From Spongiibacter thalassae (GTDB lineage Bacteria > Pseudomonadota > Gammaproteobacteria > Pseudomonadales > Spongiibacteraceae), in assembly GCF_012272835.1 (NCBI RefSeq), contig NZ_JAAWWK010000004.1:248001-312000 (forward strand): a DNA stretch of 64,000 nt. Direction: 5' to 3'. The translations under genes were made by a program, and so were the position numbers. This document shows, in pieces, positions 36,439 through 45,523 of the stretch (position 1 is its first letter; each line of letters begins with the position of its first letter). The notes under the pieces were generated by a model. That model made no database searches. It was given only the letters and a program-made list of their open reading frames with translations, and was not told where the DNA came from.

Positions 36439-38019
36439 TCAGTCGTCGCCCGGTTCCAGCAACTCGGCAATTTTGCGCCAATCAACCACTTTGAAATTCT
36501 GCACGGCCTCCGGCGCGCGATTACGCCCATCCTGAACGACTAATACGCCCTTGGGATAATCCGGCAACGCCGCGGCGCTAACCGCCAACCCCTCGGTCGC
36601 CGAGGCGCCATCTATCACTCGGTGGTAGTCCGGGCCGATGCGAAACCTGGCCACAAACTGCCAGGGTTCAAGCTGATAGACCACATAGCTATCGTCCCCC
36701 TGGCTGGAGGCGATCAACCAGGACTGATCCTTGTCGCGATATATATCCAGTCCCGCAACCTCGGCGACGAGGTGGCCAGCGGCCCTATCCTCTACCAGGG
36801 TTTTATCGCCGCTTTCCAGATCGATGCGCCAAATTCCGCGACCTGTCTCTCCCACATAGAGCTGCTGACTGTCAGCGTAATACACACAGCCCCCGGCTTG
36901 GGAGTCAAAGGAAAAGGCCGCAAGTTTCTCGGCGTCGCGATAGGTTTCGCCCAACTGCCAATGCTCCACTCTGCCGCTGGAATCGCCCACAAAGACCCAC
37001 AACTCCTCCTTTGGACCGCGCCCCATACACAGGCCATGGGGGTCATCCAGTTCGAGCCCGATACGGCCCTTCAACGCCACGGTGTTCGCTGCTAAATCCG
37101 CAACAAACACATCGATGGCGCTCTCGCTGCGATGACTCGCCACCAGCAAAAACTGCGCGTCTTTCAGCGGTAATGCATCGACGTTATTCAAACCGCCCTC
37201 TGGCATAAAGTGCTGTTGCTTGCCCTGAGCGTCATATACCCGCAGACCCTGCTGCTTGTCTGCGCCGACAATCCACCACGTGCCGTCGCCAGCCGCCAGT
37301 ACCACCGCATCGGCGGCGCCCTCGCTATCGACCGGTTCCGTTTCCAGACTGGCATACACCTCGGAAAATTTCGCTGACGGCGACTCTTCAGGAGCCTTTA
37401 GCGGGTGGCGCCCCTCTCTGAGGGTGGCAAAACGCGCGTCCAGATCGGCGTCGGTATAGGGCTTGAACACAGCGTCATTTTCGGGGTTTCGCGCCGCGAC
37501 AATCTGCCCGAAAAAGGGGTCGTCAAGCACCAGACTTTCACCATCAACGACGCAGCGCTCGATCCCCGGATTAGTGCTTAGGGTTCTCACCGGCGAGAGC
37601 GCCGAGATCTCTTCGAGAAGCCAGTACTGGTAGATATGACCGTCGCCGTCACTGATAAATACCTCAAACAGGCCGTCTTCAAGGGGAGCGAAACACAGAC
37701 CGTCTATGTCGTGGGTCAGGGTTTTCAGTGGACGGCTGCTAAACTCTTCGCCGCTGATGCTGCCAATGTGCAGCACGCTTTCGTCCTCGGCCCACATCAG
37801 CCGATCGCCGTAGTTCGCCAGGGCGTCAATGTCGCCCTCGGCCTCGTACATCCGTTGAGTGTAGTTTTCCATGTGCCGTAATATCTGATTGCGCCGGGTG
37901 CTGACATACTCGTCTTTACTCCCAACAACGTCCTTGGTTGGCTGTACCTCTGCGGAGCCGCAGCCCACCAACAAAGCCAGCACCGACAAGGCCAGCGCGG
38001 CATTCATCGTTCTCATCAT
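36439..38019 (-). CDS. Beta-propeller phytase-like lipoprotein
   Basis: A 526-residue predicted lipoprotein: signal MMRTMNAALALSVLALLVGC with the lipid cysteine at C20. The rest resembles a tandem or long beta-propeller phytase (BPP): LNNVDALPLKDAQ, DDPHGLCMGRGPKEE, YVGETGRGIWRID, VAGLDIYRDKDQ and the typical end TEGLAVSAAALPDYPKGVL then VVQDGRN. BPP enzymes hydrolyse phytate with calcium. Acidic residues are plentiful, but I cannot confirm each ligand. The start is ATG 38019, preceded by AGGGA; ATG 38016 is next to it. Confidence 0.75.
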   Translation of the reverse strand: MMRTMNAALALSVLALLVGCGSAEVQPTKDVVGSKDEYVSTRRNQILRHMENYTQRMYEAEGDIDALANYGDRLMWAEDESVLHIGSISGEEFSSRPLKTLTHDIDGLCFAPLEDGLFEVFISDGDGHIYQYWLLEEISALSPVRTLSTNPGIERCVVDGESLVLDDPFFGQIVAARNPENDAVFKPYTDADLDARFATLREGRHPLKAPEESPSAKFSEVYASLETEPVDSEGAADAVVLAAGDGTWWIVGADKQQGLRVYDAQGKQQHFMPEGGLNNVDALPLKDAQFLLVASHRSESAIDVFVADLAANTVALKGRIGLELDDPHGLCMGRGPKEELWVFVGDSSGRVEHWQLGETYRDAEKLAAFSFDSQAGGCVYYADSQQLYVGETGRGIWRIDLESGDKTLVEDRAAGHLVAEVAGLDIYRDKDQSWLIASSQGDDSYVVYQLEPWQFVARFRIGPDYHRVIDGASATEGLAVSAAALPDYPKGVLVVQDGRNRAPEAVQNFKVVDWRKIAELLEPGDD

Positions 38020-38503
38020 AAAAATTCCCTTGTCTGTATTACTCAAGGCGCCACCACCAACGGTTCGACCATATCTGCGACCGTCCACATGAAAATAGCC
38101 GCGCGATGGCCGCAGAAGGCCCTGGCCGTGTGTCCTCGACTTTGGCGCGGTGCACTATCGCGGCCGGTGGAACGCTTCTTAAATACGACTTCGAGATGGC
38201 CGGTGTAGCGGATGCGGTTGACCTCGCCCCGTCAAACTCCCCGGCATTGATCGCTCAAGCCACCATTGAATACCCAGACGCAGCCATCGTGCTCGAAGCC
38301 CAAACTGCACACTTTCGACCGGCCCGATAAAGCGACGTTCCACACCGACAAAAACCAGATCTTCAACTGTTGATCCCAGCCATGCTGTGGCACGTGAGCC
38401 TGTAGCCACCGCGCATGCCTTCAATAACGTCCGACAAGCGCCCAAATTACCCATGCTAAACTGCACAGCCGATCCCACTTTTTGCGCCATTTATCGAGGT
38501 TTT
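38020..38503. other. Divergent intergenic region, no convincing gene
   Basis: These 484 bases separate the phytase-like gene (-) from the LOG gene (+). Short frames exist on both strands (74 codons at 38106-38330 +, 103 codons at 38179-38490 -), but none has a start context or a recognisable domain. One minus-strand frame reads locally like protein (GFEHDGCVWVFNGG, near 38250-38300), so a decayed gene is possible. Promoters for both flanking genes should lie here. Confidence 0.4.
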
Positions 38504-39055
38504 ATGCAACGAATCTGTGTGTATTGCGGCTCCGGCGCCGGTCGCCGGGATGACTATCGCCAGGCCGCCCGCCGTCTGGCCTCCGCACTGGTTGAGCGGA
38601 ATATTGGCCTGGTGTATGGCGGGGCCAGCATCGGCATCATGGGCGAGCTGGCCGATGCCGTTATCGCGGAAGGGGGAGAAGTCATCGGGGTGATTCCCCA
38701 GGATCTGGCGGATCGCGAGGTCGCCCACGCGGGACTCAGTGAGCTGAGGGTGGTCGCAACGATGCATCAGCGCAAGCAGGTGATGGCGGAACTGGCCGAT
38801 GGCTTTATCGCTCTGCCCGGAGGCTTGGGCACACTGGAGGAATTGTTTGAAATCCTCACCTGGGCGCAGCTTGGCTACCACCGCAAACCCTGCGCCCTGT
38901 TAAATGTGGCGGGTTATTACGACCATCTTTCCGCGTTTTTACAGCACGGCGTCGCCGAACAGTTTGTCAGCCCCGCACATGCCCGGCTATTGCAGATCGC
39001 CAGCGATGTGCCACAACTGCTGGCCACGATGGAGCAAGACGCTGCAAGCCGGTAG
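38504..39055 (+). CDS. LOG family nucleotide 5'-monophosphate phosphoribohydrolase
   Basis: A 183-residue LOG-family protein, which cleaves a base from a nucleoside monophosphate (cytokinin-activating enzyme in plants; nucleotide hydrolase in bacteria). MQRICVYCGSGAG, VYGGASIGIMGELAD, MHQRKQVMAELADGFIALPG and the active-site GGLGTLEELFE motif are all present. The start is ATG 38504 with GAGG upstream; in-frame extension to 38387 lacks support. Confidence 0.92.
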   Translation: MQRICVYCGSGAGRRDDYRQAARRLASALVERNIGLVYGGASIGIMGELADAVIAEGGEVIGVIPQDLADREVAHAGLSELRVVATMHQRKQVMAELADGFIALPGGLGTLEELFEILTWAQLGYHRKPCALLNVAGYYDHLSAFLQHGVAEQFVSPAHARLLQIASDVPQLLATMEQDAASR

Positions 39056-39087
39056 TCGAACACAAGCGCGATGCGGTTCCCACACCC

Positions 39088-39573
39088 TCAATACACTCGA
39101 CGGGCCTGCCATAAGGTTTGTTGCCAGTAATCATTCGCCAGGCTGGACACGACAACACCCTTTGACTTCGAGGCGTGAACAAAGCGGTGTTTATCCAGGG
39201 CAATGCCAACGTGGCGGGTGTTCGGACCGGTGAGGAAAAACACCAGGTCGCCGGCCTGCAACTGCTGTGGCGACACCGCCTGGCCAATACGGGACTGGTG
39301 CAGGGTGGTTCGCGGCAGCTGCATACCGAGTTGATCGCGATAGGTCAGATACACAAAACCGGAACAGTCCACCCCCGCCTTGCTCATACCGCCGTAACGG
39401 TAGGCGGTGCCTTGCCAGGCCTGATATTGGTCATACAGCGCTGATTCCACTGTGGTCGTCTCGACGGGATGCACCGCCTGCGCCGACTTTGGCGGTGCGG
39501 CACAGGCTGCGACCAGCAATATGCCCAAGCCCAGCACAACGCGGCACGCCCGAGAAAGGATCACTGAATTCAT
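39088..39573 (-). CDS. NlpC/P60 lipoprotein endopeptidase
   Basis: A 161-residue C40-family peptidase that probably cuts peptidoglycan cross-links or stem peptides. The signal ends in a lipobox (LVAAC, C24), which suggests lipid attachment. The catalytic triad is C70 (GVDCSGFVYL), H121 (TRHVGIAL) and H133 or a nearby polar residue. The domain fills the mature protein, as in Spr/MepS. ATG 39573 has GGAGGTGA upstream; a longer frame to 39744 is atypical. It is convergent to the LOG gene. Confidence 0.9.
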   Translation of the reverse strand: MNSVILSRACRVVLGLGILLVAACAAPPKSAQAVHPVETTTVESALYDQYQAWQGTAYRYGGMSKAGVDCSGFVYLTYRDQLGMQLPRTTLHQSRIGQAVSPQQLQAGDLVFFLTGPNTRHVGIALDKHRFVHASKSKGVVVSSLANDYWQQTLWQARRVY

Positions 39574-39788
39574 ATTCACCTCCGTCAACCTCGCCGGCCT
39601 GACACCGACGCCCCTACTTTGGATTGAAACCGCCGGTCTGGCTATGACGGATATCCACAAGTGATGGAGGTCTCGCTTTTCATCATTGGCAAACACGTGA
39701 TAAGCCCGGCTCGCAAAACTCGAAGGCAGGGCAACCAGACCCATGTTAGGGTGATACTCGGTATATTTACCGAACAGGAGCGATCACC

Positions 39789-40202
39789 ATGCACTACCCC
39801 GTCACAGCATCTTGCCAATGCGGCCAGGTCAGCTATGAATTGCGCCAGCCTCCGCAAGCCGTCATTGCCTGCCACTGCACCGAATGCCAAAAGCTGGCCA
39901 CAGGCCCCTTCAGCGTGACCGCCGTAGTCGCCGCCAGTGATATTAGTTTTAGTGGAACAATGAAGGAGTGGAGTCGAGCCGCCGACAGCGGCAATCGTAA
40001 CCACGCCCTGTTTTGTCCCGAATGCGGCAACCGAATCTACCACGTTAATCCGGCGGCTCCCGACACACTCAAGCTAAAACTGAAACCGGTAAACGCCGAG
40101 GACAATAGCCTGTGGGAGCCTACTGTCCATATCTGGGTCAGCGAGAAACAGCCCTGGTATCCCCTGCCCGAGGGGGTCCCCACCGTGGCGCAACAACCCT
40201 GA
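39789..40202 (+). CDS. GFA-family (glutathione-dependent formaldehyde-activating-like) protein
   Basis: A 137-residue zinc protein of the GFA/CENP-V family. Zinc-binding cysteines appear as CQCGQVSYEL, CHCTECQKLATGPF and CPECGNRIYH. The founding member was linked to formaldehyde-glutathione adducts, but most homologues lack a tested role. AGGAG precedes ATG 39789. The cobalamin riboswitch begins about 100 bases downstream and belongs to the next gene. Confidence 0.87.
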   Translation: MHYPVTASCQCGQVSYELRQPPQAVIACHCTECQKLATGPFSVTAVVAASDISFSGTMKEWSRAADSGNRNHALFCPECGNRIYHVNPAAPDTLKLKLKPVNAEDNSLWEPTVHIWVSEKQPWYPLPEGVPTVAQQP

Positions 40203-40304
40203 ATCGGGGTTTTCCCCAGTCCTCTGCATCGCGCCATAGTCCAGGCAGCCCGGAATAGCAGGGACATTGCGCAGAGCGGGCCACCGCCCTATACTCCGAC
40301 CCGC

Positions 40305-40525
40305 TTCAGGTGTCCTGCTGCCCTCCCGGCGGCGGATTAAACGGGAAACAGGTGCGTCGAGCTTAGCGCGACAAGGCCTGTGCTGCCCCCGCAACGGTAA
40401 GCGAGTAGATCAACCCTCGCCGGGTCTCCCCGACCTCGGCAGCCACTGTCGGCGATTTTTCAGCGTCGATGGGAAGGCGGGATGATCGTCAATTCGCCAG
40501 CCCGGAGACCGGCCTGAAATACGCG
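40305..40525 (+). ncRNA. Cobalamin (B12) riboswitch
   Basis: A long structured leader with the hallmark order: ACGGGAAACAGGTGCG near 40340-40355, GCTGCCCCCGCAACGGTAA at about 40382-40400, and the B12 box GCCCGGAGACCGGCCTG at 40500-40517. These are the conserved cores of the RF00174-type cobalamin element. It binds adenosyl- or methylcobalamin and represses the downstream gene. About 175 bases separate its end from the receptor ATG, room for an expression platform; I could not identify its terminator or anti-SD element. The 5' edge is approximate. Confidence 0.9.
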
Positions 40526-40700
40526 CGTCGTCGCGGCATACAGGCATTCGCCGGGCCACTTGCCCTTTCTCCCTGTTCCAGCCGCAACGACGCAATACGA
40601 GCAACATGCGGGTGAGCATGCGGGCGTCGTCAGCAATCTCTTCTATTCCTTCGGGTATTGGCCAGAGTACTGCGCGTCTGTGCTGCATTCAGAGGAACAC

Positions 40701-42716
40701 ATGAAAAAACACTTATTAACCGGCCTGATGGCCTCGGTGGCACTGCCGTCTTTTGCCGCGGGCGTTCACGGCGATATCGAAGAATTGCTGGTGACGGGCA
40801 GAGCGAGTGCTCCACCATTACAGGGCCGGGCCGAAGCTGCGTCCGCTGGTACTGTGCTGGCCCATCAGCTTGAGCACCGTCCGATTCTCAGGCCGGCGGA
40901 GATTCTCGAAACCATCCCCGGCATGGTGATTACCCAACACAGCGGCGGCGGCAAAGCCAATCAGTACTTTCTGCGCGGTTTCAACCTCGACCACAGCACC
41001 GATTTCGCCACCTTTATCGAGGGTGCTCCGGTGAATATGGTGACCCACGGCCACGGTCAGGGTTACAGCGATCTGAATTTTTTAATCCCCGAGCTGATCG
41101 ACAGCATGGTCTACCGCAAAGGGCCCTACTACGCTGACAGCGGCGATTTTGCCTCAGCGGGTTCATCCCACATCAGCTACGCCAGCGCGAAACAGGGACA
41201 CACACTGAAACTGAGCATCGGCGAAGACGGCTATCGGCGAGCGCTGCTACTCGGCGGCGGCGACACGAGCAGCGGAAACTGGGTTTACGGGCTGTCGAAG
41301 ATGGAAAATGACGGCCCGTGGAGCCACCCCGACGCCCTGAAGCGGGACAATGTTTTCCTGAAACACACCTGGGGTCATGCCGAAGGCGGCCTCTCCCTGT
41401 CAGCCCTGTACTTTGACTCGCGCTGGAACGGCACCGATCAGATTCCTCAGCGCTATGTAGACAGTGGCCAGCTCAACCGCTTCGACAGCCTGGACACCGG
41501 CACCGGTGGCGACACCCACCGCTATCAGCTGGCAATTAATCAATGGCTTACCCTCGCCGACGACAAGCGGCTGCAAACCAACGCCTACATTGTTGATTAC
41601 GCCCTGCAGCTAACCGGCAATTTCACCTACTACGCCAACGACCCGGTAAACGGCGATCAGGTCACCCAGTTTGACGACCGATTGCTCTACGGCGGTGGCG
41701 TGTCCTATGAGTGGGAGCTCAGCCCCACCCACAAGCTGCAACTGGGCAGTGATTTGCGGCACGACAATATCAAGGATGTCGGCGTTGGCAAAAGCATCGA
41801 CCGCCGCATCTACGCAATGGACAGCCGGGCCAGTGTCGAGGAAACCTCCTTCAGCGCCCACAGCAGTATTCTCTCCCAGTGGACACCGGCACTGGCCAGC
41901 ACCGTCGGCCTGCGCTACGACCACATGGAAGTTGATGTTACCGACAGGCTGAACAACGCCGACAGCGGCCGTCGCGACGAGCAGCTGCTAAGCCCAAAGC
42001 TCAGCCTGCGCGCAGATCTCTCCGAGCACACCGCGCTGTTCCTGAACTACGGCCAGGGCTACCACTCCAACGACGCCCGAGGCGTGGTGGGCGGTGACGT
42101 TCCGCTGATGTCAGAGTCAGAGGGCTACGAAATCGGGGTGACCAATAGCACCGTTGCGGGACTGCAGCTCAGCGTCGTGGCGTTCAGGTTGGCGCTGGAT
42201 TCCGAACTGGTGTTTGTCGGTGACGACGGCACCACCGAAGCGAAGGACGCCAGCCGTCGCACCGGTATCGAACTCAGTGCCTACTACCGCCCCACCGACT
42301 GGCTGATCGTCGACGCCGACTACACCCAATCCGAGGCGACTTTTTCCAGTGGCGAGTTCACTGGGCAAAACGTTCCCGACAGCGTTGAAGACGTATTCTC
42401 CGCAGGGCTGAGCCTGGAAAGTGGCAGAGGCTACTATGGCGGCTTGCGTATTCGCTATTTCGGACCCCGCAACCTGACCGAGTCCGGCGACCGAAAATCC
42501 GACGCCACCACCGTGGTCAACGCCAATCTGGGAATGCAATTCGCAGTGGGGCTGGCACTTTCAGTGGAAGTGCTCAACCTCTTCGACAGCGACGATAACG
42601 ACATCACCTATTGGTATGAATCGCGCCCGACGCCCACCGCCGACCTGCAGGAAGACTACCACTCCCACCCAATGATACCGCGCACCCTCCGCGCCACCCT
42701 CACCTACCACTTCTGA
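40701..42716 (+). CDS. TonB-dependent receptor under cobalamin riboswitch control
   Basis: A 671-residue outer-membrane receptor. The signal MKKHLLTGLMASVALPSFAAG is followed by a short TonB-box-like IEELLVTG, a plug (RPAEILETIPGMVITQHSG and FLRGFNLDHSTDFATFIEG) and a 22-strand barrel ending in RATLTYHF with terminal Phe. It belongs to a receptor group with the THGHGQGYSDLNFLIPELI motif rather than to BtuB-like sequences I know. The riboswitch implies cobalamin, a precursor or cobalt as substrate. The start ATG 40701 has GAGGAA upstream; an open extension to 40560 is leader RNA. Confidence 0.9.
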   Translation: MKKHLLTGLMASVALPSFAAGVHGDIEELLVTGRASAPPLQGRAEAASAGTVLAHQLEHRPILRPAEILETIPGMVITQHSGGGKANQYFLRGFNLDHSTDFATFIEGAPVNMVTHGHGQGYSDLNFLIPELIDSMVYRKGPYYADSGDFASAGSSHISYASAKQGHTLKLSIGEDGYRRALLLGGGDTSSGNWVYGLSKMENDGPWSHPDALKRDNVFLKHTWGHAEGGLSLSALYFDSRWNGTDQIPQRYVDSGQLNRFDSLDTGTGGDTHRYQLAINQWLTLADDKRLQTNAYIVDYALQLTGNFTYYANDPVNGDQVTQFDDRLLYGGGVSYEWELSPTHKLQLGSDLRHDNIKDVGVGKSIDRRIYAMDSRASVEETSFSAHSSILSQWTPALASTVGLRYDHMEVDVTDRLNNADSGRRDEQLLSPKLSLRADLSEHTALFLNYGQGYHSNDARGVVGGDVPLMSESEGYEIGVTNSTVAGLQLSVVAFRLALDSELVFVGDDGTTEAKDASRRTGIELSAYYRPTDWLIVDADYTQSEATFSSGEFTGQNVPDSVEDVFSAGLSLESGRGYYGGLRIRYFGPRNLTESGDRKSDATTVVNANLGMQFAVGLALSVEVLNLFDSDDNDITYWYESRPTPTADLQEDYHSHPMIPRTLRATLTYHF

Positions 42717-42718
42717 TA

Positions 42719-42757
42719 GGGGACAGACCCCAGGGACAGACCCCGGGGTCTGTCCCT
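42719..42757. repeat. Three 13-base units, copies 2-4 of the dispersed palindrome
   Basis: GGGGACAGACCCC (42719-42731), AGGGACAGACCCC (42732-42744) and the inverted GGGGTCTGTCCCT (42745-42757) lie back to back. The last two form a long perfect palindrome (42731-42758). It starts three bases after the receptor stop and could terminate that transcript. The same unit is at 33207. Confidence 0.85.
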
Positions 42758-42845
42758 GGGGAAACTGGGGAAATTTAGTGGAAACAGTAGGGTTGCGGAT
42801 GGTAGAAATAGAGTCTGATATGCACTGAAAAGGCACGCCGAACCC

Positions 42846-43901
42846 ATGGTTCTCCTCGTTACTTATCTGCTGATTGCGATTGTATTTTCCTTCGCCTGTT
42901 CGATTTTCGAGGCGGTGCTGCTCAGCGTGAATAGCGCCCATATCGCACTCATGAGTAACAAGGGGCAACGGGCCGGAGCCCTGCTCAAGCGGCTGAAAGA
43001 CGACATCAGCACCCCGCTGGCGGCCATTCTGTCGCTGAATACCATCGCCCACACCATTGGTGCAGCGGGGGTGGGTGCCCAGGCGGCGGCGGTTTTTGGC
43101 AGCGCCTATGTCGGCATCGCCTCCGTAATTCTGACTCTGCTGATTCTGATTTTTTCCGAGATTATTCCCAAGACCCTCGGTGCCACCTACTGGCGGCAGC
43201 TCGCGCCAATTACCGCTTACTCGTTGAAATACCTGATTATTCTGCTTTATCCCCTGGTCAAACTATCCAACCGCATTACCGCCAATATTCCGGTAGAGCA
43301 CACCCTCAATGGCTTTAGCCGCAGCGAGTTTGCCGCCATGGCAGACATCAGCTCTGAGGACGGGCTACTCGCCCAGCAGGAATCCAGCTTTCTGAAAAAC
43401 CTGATGAAACTGCGCAGCACGCCAGTGCGCGATGCGATGACGCCGCGGGTGGTGATTTTTTCCCTGTCACAGCAATTGACCGTCGAGGAGTTTTTCCACA
43501 AACACGATCAAGTGCCGTTTTCACGTATTCCCGTGTTCGACAAGAACCAGGAGGACATTACCGGCTTCGTGTTTCGCAGCGATCTGTTTCTGGCCCAGGC
43601 GCGAGGCAATGGCAAAGCGGTACTGGAGAACTACCGCCGCGAACTCCCCGCGCTATTACCCAGCATGGCCCTCAGCCACGCCCTCAACGAGATGCTGGAG
43701 CTTCACGTTCACCTGATGCTGGTAGTGGATGAATATGGCGGGGTCGAGGGCATCATCAGCCTGGAAGATGTACTGGAAACCATGCTGGGTGTTGAGATCG
43801 TTGACGAAAAAGACCGCGCCACCGACATGCAACAGGTGGCCAGAAAGCGCTGGCAGCAGCGCGCCCACAAAATCGGCTACCAGCCACCGGACGATAACTG
43901 A
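42846..43901 (+). CDS. CNNM/CorC-type membrane protein (DUF21 plus CBS pair)
   Basis: A 351-residue protein with a DUF21/CNNM transmembrane domain (about 1-170, four helices, with ILIFSEIIPKTLGATYW) and a CBS pair (about 190-330, with TPVRDAMTPRVVIFSL and LVVDEYGGVEGIISLEDVLE). Relatives export magnesium or cobalt or resist them. The C-terminal CorC_HlyC domain of longer homologues is absent, so this is the short form. It is the first gene after the B12-regulated receptor, but separated by palindromic repeats. Confidence 0.87.
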   Translation: MVLLVTYLLIAIVFSFACSIFEAVLLSVNSAHIALMSNKGQRAGALLKRLKDDISTPLAAILSLNTIAHTIGAAGVGAQAAAVFGSAYVGIASVILTLLILIFSEIIPKTLGATYWRQLAPITAYSLKYLIILLYPLVKLSNRITANIPVEHTLNGFSRSEFAAMADISSEDGLLAQQESSFLKNLMKLRSTPVRDAMTPRVVIFSLSQQLTVEEFFHKHDQVPFSRIPVFDKNQEDITGFVFRSDLFLAQARGNGKAVLENYRRELPALLPSMALSHALNEMLELHVHLMLVVDEYGGVEGIISLEDVLETMLGVEIVDEKDRATDMQQVARKRWQQRAHKIGYQPPDDN

Positions 43902-44155
43902 ACACGCACCGACAGTTCTGGCCAAAGACACACGGGGTTGGCTGAAATGCCGCCCGCAGCGCCCCTCCGGGGCACTGTGGTTGGCGGCGGGATAGCCTAG
44001 AATCGCCGCGGGTGGGACATTATGTCACAGGGTAGTCCCCCACTGTTCACGCTACAGTAGCCCCCGATCAGCGGGCCCTGGCACAAACATTGCGCTCTGG
44101 CCTTTTAGATCAAAAGTGAATATATTAATTCTCATTGGTTATAAGCGAGGTTACG

Positions 44156-45520
44156 ATGGATATCGACCCCTTCGTTCTGGCGCGCATACAGTTCGCCACC
44201 AATATCAGCTTTCACATTCTCTTCCCGGCGATCTCCATCGGCCTGGCGTGGATTCTGCTCTTTTTCCGGCTGCGTTATACCCAGACCGGCGACCGCGCGT
44301 GGGAATACGCCTATTTATTCTGGGTGAAAATCTTTGCCTTGACCTTTGCCATGGGCGTGGTCAGCGGCATTACCATGAGCTTCCAGTTTGGCACCAACTG
44401 GCCCGGATACATGGAAAAGGTCGGCAACGTCGCCGGCCCTCTGCTGGGCTACGAGGTGCTCAGCGCGTTTTTCCTCGAAGCCTCTTTTCTCGGCATTATG
44501 CTGTTTGGCAAAGACCGGGTGTCCAATCGCCTGCACCTGCTCAGCACCTTTCTGGTCGCCTTTGGCACCACCCTTTCGGCCTTCTGGATTCTGTCGCTGA
44601 ACAGCTGGATGCAGACTCCCGCCGGCTACTACATCGAGAATGGCGTGGTCATGGTCGACAGCTGGGTGGAAGTGATCTTTAACCCCTCCTTCCCCTATCG
44701 CTTTTTTCATATGCTGACGGCGTCGTTTCTTACTGCGGCATTTTTGATTGCCGGAGTCAGCGCCTGGCGGGCGCTTTCAAAGGTCGATGGCCCTGCCACC
44801 TGGAAGGTTATGCGCACCGGCGTATTTCTCGCCGCCATCATGGCCCCCCTGCAAATCATCATCGGTGATCTGCACGGGCTGAATACCCGCGAACATCAAC
44901 CGGCAAAAATCGCCGCGATGGAGGCGGTCTGGGACACCGACACCGCAGTGCCCTTTACCCTGTTCGCACTGCCCGACGAGGATTCCCGCAGCAATCGCTA
45001 CGCTATTGAAATCCCCTATGCAGCCAGCTTTATTCTCACCCATGAACTGGATGGCGAGATTCAGGGATTGAACGATTTTCCCGGAGAGCACCCGCCCGTC
45101 GGCATGGTGTTCTATTCCTTCCGCGTGATGCTCGCAATGGGTGGGCTGATGTTACTGGTGGCCTGGTGGGGTAGCTGGCAATTGCGCGGCGGCCGCAAAG
45201 GCAGCCGCCCGCTACTGCTGGCGCTATCGGCCATGGCCTTTTCCGGCTGGGTCGCGGTGCTCGCCGGGTGGTATGTCACGGAGATTGGCCGCCAGCCGTG
45301 GATCGTGCAGGGGCTGGTCAAGGTAGAGGATGTAGTGGCTGACCACAGCAGTGCCACCGTCGGCGGCACTCTGATCGGCTATATTCTGCTCTATGCCTTT
45401 TTGCTGGTCAGCTATATCGGCGCCATTCGCAATATGGCGAACAAACCCGCGGCATCGCTGGCGCTGGGACCCGCGCATTTCCGCAAATCCCGCACAACCG
45501 TAGATAACGAGGAGGGCTGA
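44156..45520 (+). CDS. cioA: Cytochrome bd-type quinol oxidase subunit I (cyanide-insensitive type)
   Basis: A 454-residue inner-membrane subunit carrying the haems of a bd-type oxidase, which reduces O2 with ubiquinol. MDIDPFVLARIQFATNISFH places the haem b595 ligand at H20. GYEVLSAFFLEASFLGIMLFG holds the conserved glutamates, and RFFHMLTASF the haem b558 His. The quinol loop is short compared with E. coli CydA (522 residues), the CioA type. The start is ATG 44156 with GCGAGG five bases upstream. cioB follows with a 3-base gap. Confidence 0.94.
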   Translation: MDIDPFVLARIQFATNISFHILFPAISIGLAWILLFFRLRYTQTGDRAWEYAYLFWVKIFALTFAMGVVSGITMSFQFGTNWPGYMEKVGNVAGPLLGYEVLSAFFLEASFLGIMLFGKDRVSNRLHLLSTFLVAFGTTLSAFWILSLNSWMQTPAGYYIENGVVMVDSWVEVIFNPSFPYRFFHMLTASFLTAAFLIAGVSAWRALSKVDGPATWKVMRTGVFLAAIMAPLQIIIGDLHGLNTREHQPAKIAAMEAVWDTDTAVPFTLFALPDEDSRSNRYAIEIPYAASFILTHELDGEIQGLNDFPGEHPPVGMVFYSFRVMLAMGGLMLLVAWWGSWQLRGGRKGSRPLLLALSAMAFSGWVAVLAGWYVTEIGRQPWIVQGLVKVEDVVADHSSATVGGTLIGYILLYAFLLVSYIGAIRNMANKPAASLALGPAHFRKSRTTVDNEEG

Positions 45521-45523
45521 GTC

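Noticed and set aside
44101-44155. An FNR/ANR-type box upstream of cioA
   Set aside because: ATCAA appears as one half-site in TTTTAGATCAAAAG, but the other half does not match TTGAT at the right spacing.
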